NCBI GenBank assembly: GCA_963827155.1
Contig: CAWGZV010000002.1
Coordinates: forward strand, 1,550,001-1,614,000
Source: UTCFX2 sp963827155
GTDB taxonomy: Bacteria; Chloroflexota; Anaerolineae; Anaerolineales; UBA4823
DNA length: 64,000 nt
Direction of reading: 5' to 3'
A program made the translations under genes and the position numbers. Below, piece by piece: positions 57,713 through 64,000 of the stretch. Under the pieces are notes generated by a model, which was given only the letters and a program-made list of their open reading frames with translations, had not been told where the DNA came from and did no database searches. The first letter of the stretch is position 1; each line of letters opens with the position of its first letter.

Positions 57713-58415
57713 ATGAGCGAAGAATCCGACGCAGTCTTGTTGGAATTGAAATCCTTGGCAAATACTGAAAATGTTCGCGGGATGGCTCTCTACGGCATTA
57801 ATCCAGAAGGGACATTAGGCATTTCAATGCCGGTCCTTCGCCAAATCGCTTCGCGGATCGGGAAAAACCACCCGTTAGGGATAGAGCTGTGGGATTCGAA
57901 CATCCATGAAGCTCGTATCTTGGCTTCTCTGATTTCTGTACCGGAATTACTAACCGACCAGCAGATGGAGCATTGGGTATCTGGATTTAATTCTTGGGAT
58001 GTTTGCGATCAGGTTTGTAGCAATCTGTTCGATCGTTCGGAGTCAGCAATCGCGAAAGTGTTCGAATGGTGTCCTCGTGAGCGAGAATTTGTCCGTCGGG
58101 CCGGTTTTGTGATCATATCAGCCCTTGCAGTGCATAATAAGAAGCTTCCGGATAAACAGTTTATTGATTTTTTTCCATTAATTATAGGTTACGCGGCAGG
58201 ATGACAGGAACTTTGTGAAAAAAGCTGTCAATTGGGCATTGCGCCAGATTGGAAAGCGAAACCATTTCCTAAATCAGGCTGCAATTTCGACCGCAGAGCA
58301 AATATCAAAATTAAATTCCCCAACTTCTCGTTGGATTGCTTCTGATGCCATTCGGGAATTGACAACTGAGAAACTCCAACAGCGATTAATCATAAAAGAG
58401 AGTTCCCATGTCTGA
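57713..58415 (+). CDS. DNA-alkylation repair protein, AlkD-like (frameshifted)
   Basis: A HEAT-repeat DNA glycosylase-like protein. The first frame contains GMALYGINPEGTLGISMPVLR, SWDVCDQVCSNLF and RRAGFVIISALAVHNK, and stops at 58204. The next frame continues with VKKAVNWALRQIGKRN, which is the AlkD hallmark. Removing one G at 58199-58200 gives DDRNFVKKAVNWALRQ without a break; the total of 703 bases has one base too many. Repaired length is about 233 residues. It sits between gatA and gatB, overlapping gatB by eight bases. Confidence 0.85.
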
Positions 58416-59834
58416 TTACGAAGCAGTTATCGGGCTGGAGACCCACATCCAGCTCAATACAATTACCAAAATCTTCTGTTCCTGCAAAGCCGACTCCTGG
58501 AATGAACCCCCAAATACCAACATTTGTCCGGTTTGCTCGGGTTTGCCGGGCGTCCTACCAGTATTGAACCATTCGGTTGTAGAAAAGGGAATCCTCCTGG
58601 CAGCGGCAATGCGGGCAGAGATCCAGCCAGTTTCCTATTTCGATCGTAAGAATTATTTTTATCCAGATTTACCGAAAGGCTACCAGATATCGCAGTTCGA
58701 TCAACCGTTGGCGCGTGGGGATTCCTGGATGTCCCCATCCTGTCAGGTACCCCTCCATATGTTCGGCGTGTCACTATCACGAAACTTCACATTGAAGAAG
58801 ATGCAGGAAAGACCAAGAATGAAAATGGTAGGCGGTTGATCGATTTTAATCGCTGCGGTGTTCCTCTGATTGAAATGGTCACCGCTCCAGACCTGCACTC
58901 CGCCGAAGAAGCTGCCCAATACTTGATCCGTCTGCGTCAGCTCCTGCGCTGGATCGGCGTCTCCGAAGCCGATATGGAGAAAGCCCATTTACGCTGCGAT
59001 GCGAATGTATCAATCCGACCACCAGGCGCAACCGATCTTAACCCTAAAACCGAGATCAAGAACGTAAATTCGATCACTGCAGTTCGCGAGTCTATCCTTA
59101 AGGAGATCGATCGCCAGGTTCGAGAAGTCGAGAAGGGGAATAAAATTGAAGCCTGGACGTTGGAATGGGATGAAGAGAGCGGCACATTGAAAAAAATGCG
59201 CTCGAAAGAAACGGAGGCAGACTACCGGTATTTCCGTGAACCCGATCTCTTACCTCTAAGAGTTGAAAAAACCTGGCTTGACACGATCTTAAAATCCCTC
59301 CCAGAGCTTCCTCTTGATCGGCGCCAGCGATTTATTCATCAATATGGTCTTCCAGAATATGACGCAGATATCCTTACCGCCGAGCGCAGCCTTTCGGATT
59401 ATTACGAAGACACTGTTCAAGCCTACGCAGGCGACCCGAAAAGGGTATCAAATTGGTTGATGAATGACGTCCTTCGAATGATCAACGAGCGTGGGATTGC
59501 CGCCTCAGATCTCAAACTCAGCCCCCTGTTCCTCGCCTCTATCATCAAACTGGTCGACCAGGGAACGATCAACACATCGACTGGAAAATCGCTCCTTGAT
59601 AAAGTCGAAGCGACTGGTAAATCCCCGGACCAAATTGTGAGCGATGATCGATTGGCACAGGTGAGCGATTCGACAGCCATTCGCCAGTTATGTCTGGACG
59701 TGTTAGAAGAAAACCCGGATCAGGTAAATGGATATAAACAAGGTAAGAGCAGCTTAATCGGATGGTTCGTCGGGCAAGTGATGAGAAATTCACACGGCAA
59801 AGCCGACCCGCAGCTCGTACGGACGATTCTCTGA
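58408..59834 (+). CDS. gatB: Glutamyl-tRNA(Gln) amidotransferase subunit B (frameshifted)
   Basis: GatB binds the mischarged tRNA, activates it with ATP and amidates it. The N-terminal part has YEAVIGLETHIQLNT, NTNICPVCSGLPGVLPVLN and YFYPDLPKGYQISQ. After GDSWMSP the frame goes wrong and stops at 58839. The correct continuation (RRVTITKLHIEEDAGKT, then LIDFNRCGVPLIEMV) is one frame away. A single missing base somewhere in 58729-58750 repairs it, and the total of 1427 bases is one short of a multiple of three. Repaired length of about 475 residues is normal. Since GatCAB is normally essential, an assembly error is far more likely than a pseudogene. Confidence 0.92.
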
Positions 59835-59894
59835 AGAACTCCTCTCTTCTTGATGTTGGCTTTGTGGCAGACTATTGTGTAATTAATAGATCGA

Positions 59895-60371
59895 TTGACC
59901 ACCGTTCATCGCGTTAATTCGACTGCAGAATACGAATTCTCCATCCGGCAGGCTCAAGAATCGGATTATCAGAAGATACGAGAATTGATCCGGGAAACGG
60001 GCATTAATCCGATGGGGATCTGTTGGCCGCGGTTTGTAGTTGCGGTTGATTTAAATGATGCTTTTATTGGTTGTGGACAGGTAAAACAGCACAAGGATGA
60101 TTTAATTGAGCTTGCGTCAATTGCAGTAGTACCTGTTTGGAGACAACACGGGGTTGCGAGTGCCATTATTCAGCGGTTATTGGCAACCCATACTCGTCCA
60201 ATCTTTCTTACGTGTCGTGAGCAGTTAGGTAGTTTTTATTCGAAATTTGGGTTTTATTCGATTCAATCTGCTGAAATGCCACCCTATTTTCGAAGGATTT
60301 CGAGGATTGCATTCGTTCTGGGTCGTCTCGGATTCATCCCTGTTCGCTTATTGGTGATGAGACTTGATTAG
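59895..60371 (+). CDS. GNAT-family N-acetyltransferase
   Basis: A protein of about 158 residues with the GNAT fold. The N-terminus has FSIRQAQESDYQKIRELI, the acetyl-CoA loop is VVPVWRQHGVASAIIQRLL, and the final strands contain SFYSKFGFYSIQ. It starts from TTG at 59895; another start cannot be excluded. Substrate unknown. Its last 38 bases overlap, tail to tail, with the end of the GMC oxidoreductase gene on the other strand. Confidence 0.85.
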   Translation: MTTVHRVNSTAEYEFSIRQAQESDYQKIRELIRETGINPMGICWPRFVVAVDLNDAFIGCGQVKQHKDDLIELASIAVVPVWRQHGVASAIIQRLLATHTRPIFLTCREQLGSFYSKFGFYSIQSAEMPPYFRRISRIAFVLGRLGFIPVRLLVMRLD

Positions 60372-62051
60372 CGTATGAAAATTCCCAATCAGCCATTAAA
60401 TTAGAAAATTGAAGGTTGTGCTCTTTACAACCGGGTTTTACTGGGATGCCGCTCATTGCATACTCAGCCAGTGCGGTGATTGTCAGACTGGGATTCACAC
60501 CTGGGTTAGCAGGCATAATCGAACCATCCACGATAAATAATCCTGGATAATTGTGGATCTCACAATTTAAATCAATCACCCCCTCAGTCTCATCCAAACC
60601 GAATGGACAGCCTCCTAGGATATGAGCGGTCATGGGAATGTTCATCAGCCCTTCATTAATCGTTCCAGCTGGAATTCCATTCGTTTTTGTTGCGAAACGT
60701 CGAGTTACTTCATGACCGATATCGATCTTACTCGGGATATTGTGGCCATCTCCGACTTGAGAAATTAAACCCTTCCTGAACATTGTCATAATGCTCCTGC
60801 CGAATTTCATGTGCAAGTGATTATCTTGTGTTTGCATTGCGAGCACGATCGTCGTGTGCTGTGCCCAACCTGGAAGCACATGTGTTCGCAAGAAATTGAT
60901 TGGATGTCGGAGGATGTTTGCAAAAATCCCGATTAATCGGGTTAAACTCCTCCCTCGACCTCCAAAAGTGGGCCAGAGAGGAATCGCATCAAAGATGAAC
61001 CCGCCGGATAACGCACAGGTTCAACAGCGGTAACAGAATCGATATGCATGTATGAGGTAATAGCAATCCCTTTTGAGTAATCAACATCCTTCGATCTCGA
61101 AAGCGATCCGAGCAGTGATTCGTTATTTGTTCTTACGCTCGTTCCAAGACGTTTGGATATTCGCGGCAGCGATCTGGTAACATCACGGCATCGAAACAGA
61201 AGTTTTTGAGATCCAAGCGAACCGGCGGAAAACACGACATTCCTGGTCCTCACCTGCTCGTTATGTTGGAACAACCCGCCTGGCACCTTTTTGTAAATCA
61301 CCTCATATCGAGCGCCATCGTCCTGATCATTCTCAATTGGGCGAATATCGATAACCTGGCACCCCGATCGAATCTCGGCTCCCCATTTCTCTGCAAAATA
61401 GAGGTAATTCTTTTCTAATGTGTTCTTGGCATTATTCCGGCAACCGACCATGCAACCTCCACAGTGAATGCAGCTCTTCCGTGTGGGTCCTTCACCATTA
61501 AAATAAGGATCATCAGCTTCCTCACCTTCTATCGCTCTATCTCCGAAATATACCCCAACATGGGTCGGCGTGAAGGTTCCCAAGGTACCGAGCTCCTCTC
61601 CAATTTCCATGATAGTTCGATCCGCCGGCCCCAATTTTGGGTTGACCGATACGCCCAGCATCTTGGAAGCAATCCTGTAATGCGGTTCGAGCACCTTCTT
61701 CCAATTTGCGAGGTGACTCCAGGATGGATTAGCAAATAGGTCATCCGTTGGGACCATCTGAACTCCAGCGTACCCCAGGCTGCCTCCCCCCACCCCTGCT
61801 CCATGTAAAGCAACAAGATCTTTAAAGAAACTGATCTCAAGTATCCCATGGCATTTCAACGCTGGAATCCAGAGATATTTTTTGATATTCCAATTCGATT
61901 CGGCAAAATCTGCATCTTTAAAGCGCTTGCCTTGTTCCAGCAGAACCACCGAGTACCCTTTTTGAGCCAGACGCATAGCCGAAACGCTGCCCCCAAATCC
62001 CGAGCCGATTATCACATAATCCACAAAACTAGAATCCCTCAGCACGTCCAT
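60334..62051 (-). CDS. GMC / cholesterol-oxidase-like FAD oxidoreductase (frameshifted)
   Basis: An FAD enzyme of about 572 residues. The N-terminus has the FAD-binding VDYVIIGSGFGGSVSAMRLA and VVLLEQGKRF; later come CIHCGGCMVGCRNNAKNT, a Cys-rich segment usual in this subgroup, and the C-terminal TAHILGGCPFG, LFIVDGSIMPANPGVNPSLTI. The first frame stops at 60942 after EVEGG; the rest is read one frame away to 60334. A single missing base near 60940-60948 joins them. I chose ATG 62051, nine bases after AAGAGGAGGG. The substrate, a sterol or other alcohol, is unknown. The adjacent FAD-oxidase remnant and FGGY kinase may have belonged to the same pathway. Confidence 0.87.
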
Positions 62052-62162
62052 CAAGTGTATCCCTCCTCTTCGTAACTGACAGTTGAAGCATTGTTATTAT
62101 AAAACGGGATTGACGGTATATGCAATTCGAGATAGACTGAATTGGCCGATCGGGAGACTTTA

Positions 62163-62678
62163 ATGAGACGATGGAAAGGCTGGGGCGTCAATAATTTCGA
62201 GTTCCCTTTGCCGATACGGCAGCTGGTTGTTTTCGAGAGTTTTTTGGGCTTACCGCATCTCTGATTTTTTTGCCACCAACCTATCCTCAGTCTTAATCGC
62301 TTGTCTCGAATTCTGGTCACTCCTTTGATCCGAATTGATCCAGGCATGCAGCATCTGCTCGCCTTTGATCAAAATTTTCAAGATAGCTTTGCGCCAAGTT
62401 ACTGGCTCATCAGTTTAGCGCATACATTCACAAATTCGTCGTTTACTGAAGAATTAAGATCTCTGATTGTTTTTATCTGACATGAACATTTCATCATGTT
62501 GCCAAAAGGTGGCAGGATTAATATAACAGGATTGATCAATCCTCTTAAAGACAATGAACGGGTAAAAATTATCAAATTTTTACACACAATCAACCAGAAC
62601 TTGAATTCAAAGGTGCTCACACGAAGGAAGATATTGAAAGCCAGTAATTTTGTATTGAAAACAATGATCGCCAGTTAA
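62163..62678 (+). pseudogene. Decayed N-terminal remnant of an FAD-binding (FAD_binding_4) oxidase
   Basis: One reading frame of 171 codons runs from an ATG at 62163 to TAA at 62676-62678, interrupted by TGA at 62262-62264 and 62478-62480. It begins MRRWKGWG, an opening I associate with alkyl-DHAP-synthase-like FAD oxidases, and keeps other family landmarks: TPLIRIDPGMQHLL, TEELRSLIVF, LPKGGRINITGLINPL. The flavin loop PYGGGTSVVG has become LPKGGRINITG. Only about a third of a normal 500-550-residue protein remains. The second TGA falls where relatives usually have Arg, so CGA to TGA is likely. The 62055-62744 stretch otherwise holds only promoters. Confidence 0.65.
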
Positions 62679-62744
62679 ATCATACTGGGAAGGATTATGG
62701 GGTTAACCGTTCTATAATTCAACGTTTATGAGTTGTGAGGTCGA

Positions 62745-64000
62745 ATGAACTCGTCGATTCATCCGCAAAAAGACCTGATTTTAGCGATTGATAATGGTAC
62801 GCAAAGCGTTCGCGCTTTGCTGTTTGATCCGCAAGGAGAACTTAAGGCAAAAGCTCGGATCCCGATCGAACCTTATTTCTCTACTTCACCCGGGCTTGCA
62901 GAGCAGCATCCCGAAGTTTTTTGGGAAGCTGTTTGCCAGGCCTGCCAGCTGCTCTGGCAGAATTTAAAAAATGGCAGTGAAGGTTTGTCTCGCGACCGCA
63001 TCGCTGGGATCACTTTGACAACCCAACGATCAACCCTCATCAACCTTGATGAAAACAACCGCCCGCTGCGACCAGCCATGGTGTGGTTGGATCAGCGCAG
63101 GACGACCGGTCTGGCACCCCTGGGTGGACTGTGGGGGTTGGCATTCAGGCTTTCAGGTATGACCCGCACCGTTGCTTATCTGCAGGCAGAAGCGGAAGCA
63201 AATTGGATTTATCATCACCAACCCGATATCTGGAAAAATACCAAAAAATACATCTATCTTTCTGGCTACTTGACTTTCAAGTTGACTGGTAAACTCCGCG
63301 ATTCAACCGGATGCCAGGTTGGTTATATGCCATTTGATTATAAAAAGATGCGCTGGGCAAGCAAATGGGATTGGAAATGGCAGGTGCTGCCGATCTATCC
63401 ACAAATGCTCATCGACCTTTTTCCACCAGCCGCTGTTTTAGGGGAGATAACCCCTGAAGCGTCTGAACGAAGCGGGATTCCTGCAGGATTACCATTGATT
63501 GCAGCCGCCTCCGATAAAGCTTGTGAAGTCATCGGGGCAGGCTGCCTCGAGCCAAATATTGGTTGTTTGAGTTATGGGACTACGGCAACGATTAATACTA
63601 CCCACCGAAGGTACGTAGAGGTTATCCCATTAATTCCTCCCTATCCAGCAGCAATCCCTGGTTCATACAGCCTTGAAATTCAAATTTACCGCGGGTTTTG
63701 GATGGTGAGCTGGTTTAAACAGGAATTTGGTTTGGAGGAATTGAGACTGGCCGAACAATTGGGTGGGGAACCAGAACAATTATTTGATCATCTTGCCGCA
63801 ACTGTGCCTCCTGGCTCAGACGGGTTGATCCTCCAGCCGTATTGGTCCCCTGGTTTGAAAATTCCAGGACCCGAAGCCCGAGGTGCAATCATTGGATTTG
63901 GCGATAACCACACCAGAGCCCACTTATACAGGGCAATTCTAGAAGGTCTCGCGTATGCTTTGCGCGAGGGTGCTGAAAGGACTTCGAAACGCACAGGTGT
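62745..64000 (+). CDS. FGGY-family carbohydrate kinase (cut by window end)
   Basis: An open frame of 418 codons running off the window. It begins with LILAIDNGTQSVRALLFDPQGE, the ATP- and substrate-binding start of FGGY kinases, followed by TLTTQRSTLINLD, MVWLDQRRT, LSGYLTFKLTGK, DSTGCQVGYMPFD and EGLAYALREGAER. The family phosphorylates glycerol, xylulose, gluconate and similar compounds; the exact sugar cannot be told. The start is ATG at 62745. TATAAT at 62713-62718 could be its -10 box, with no clear -35. The C-terminal ATP-binding lobe is partly missing because of the window edge. Confidence 0.9.
   Translation, partial: MNSSIHPQKDLILAIDNGTQSVRALLFDPQGELKAKARIPIEPYFSTSPGLAEQHPEVFWEAVCQACQLLWQNLKNGSEGLSRDRIAGITLTTQRSTLINLDENNRPLRPAMVWLDQRRTTGLAPLGGLWGLAFRLSGMTRTVAYLQAEAEANWIYHHQPDIWKNTKKYIYLSGYLTFKLTGKLRDSTGCQVGYMPFDYKKMRWASKWDWKWQVLPIYPQMLIDLFPPAAVLGEITPEASERSGIPAGLPLIAAASDKACEVIGAGCLEPNIGCLSYGTTATINTTHRRYVEVIPLIPPYPAAIPGSYSLEIQIYRGFWMVSWFKQEFGLEELRLAEQLGGEPEQLFDHLAATVPPGSDGLILQPYWSPGLKIPGPEARGAIIGFGDNHTRAHLYRAILEGLAYALREGAERTSKRTG

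Noticed and set aside
62051..62347. A 98-codon frame on the - strand upstream of the GMC gene
   Set aside because: Composition is unlike a real protein, it has no ribosome site of its own, and it lies opposite the readable FAD-oxidase remnant on the + strand.
62262..62480. TGA codons in the 62163 remnant as selenocysteine codons
   Set aside because: The second falls where relatives have Arg, key flavin-binding residues are lost and the protein is cut to a third, all of which point to decay. SelB in the window is not enough support.
1..64000. CRISPR arrays, insertion sequences, prophage, tRNA or rRNA genes
   Set aside because: No regularly spaced repeats, transposase or integrase motifs, tRNA-like cloverleaf or rRNA segments were recognised on reading through the window.

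Overview
The window reads as bacterial chromosome, most likely from the Chloroflexota and probably Anaerolineae. This placement is inferred from gene content: DUF11-repeat surface proteins, a C25 (gingipain-like) peptidase, a class-F-type sortase, tandem BMP-family nucleoside ABC transporters, GatCAB and an isolated antiporter-like membrane cluster. There is no rRNA or other marker to prove it. I saw no tRNA, rRNA, CRISPR array, insertion sequence or phage gene.

1-16166 is a purine or nucleobase salvage and catabolism region on the + strand. It holds adenine deaminase behind a promoter flanked by two TTGTCTGACAA palindromes, a GntR/UTRA repressor, an aspartate-carbamoyltransferase-like protein, a YgeW-like carbamoyltransferase, a carbamate kinase, and two complete nucleoside-type ABC transporters with different internal gene orders. 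A D-hydantoinase/dihydropyrimidinase at 24839-26257 plausibly belongs to the same metabolism. Together these could import nucleosides or bases, deaminate adenine, open ureide rings and make ATP from carbamoyl phosphate.

16184-34746 (+ strand) holds an EEP-family phosphoesterase, threonine synthase, a GT2 glycosyltransferase, an unusual fold-type-II PLP enzyme, a SWIM + SNF2 helicase pair, a conserved unknown protein, the hydantoinase, a beta-propeller-like lipoprotein, three complex-I/Mrp-antiporter-like membrane proteins, a long coiled-coil protein and SelB.

34755-42296 is a divergent cell-surface locus. On the - strand is a secreted C25 peptidase with three DUF11 repeats. On the + strand is a protein in which five DUF11 repeats and an LPGTG sorting signal are fused in frame to their own sortase domain. 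I regard this as the most unusual item in the window.

42320-46436 (- strand) holds an amidohydrolase, ParB, ParA and a PfkB kinase. 46437-48714 (+) holds rplS with a clear promoter and terminator, a PuuD-like glutamine hydrolase and murI. 48731-55629 (-) is an acyl-CoA operon: acyl-CoA dehydrogenase, zinc alcohol dehydrogenase, a membrane protein, carboxyltransferase, biotin carboxylase, biotin carrier and a CYTH protein. 55733-59834 (+) is gatC-gatA-(AlkD-like)-gatB. The end of the window holds a GNAT protein, a GMC oxidoreductase, a decayed FAD-oxidase remnant with two in-frame TGA codons, and a FGGY sugar kinase cut by the window edge.

About ten genes, including gatB and parB, carry a single-base frameshift or an in-frame stop. 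This looks more like residual indel errors in the assembly than real gene loss, so products are described as the repaired genes, with the lesion positions given.
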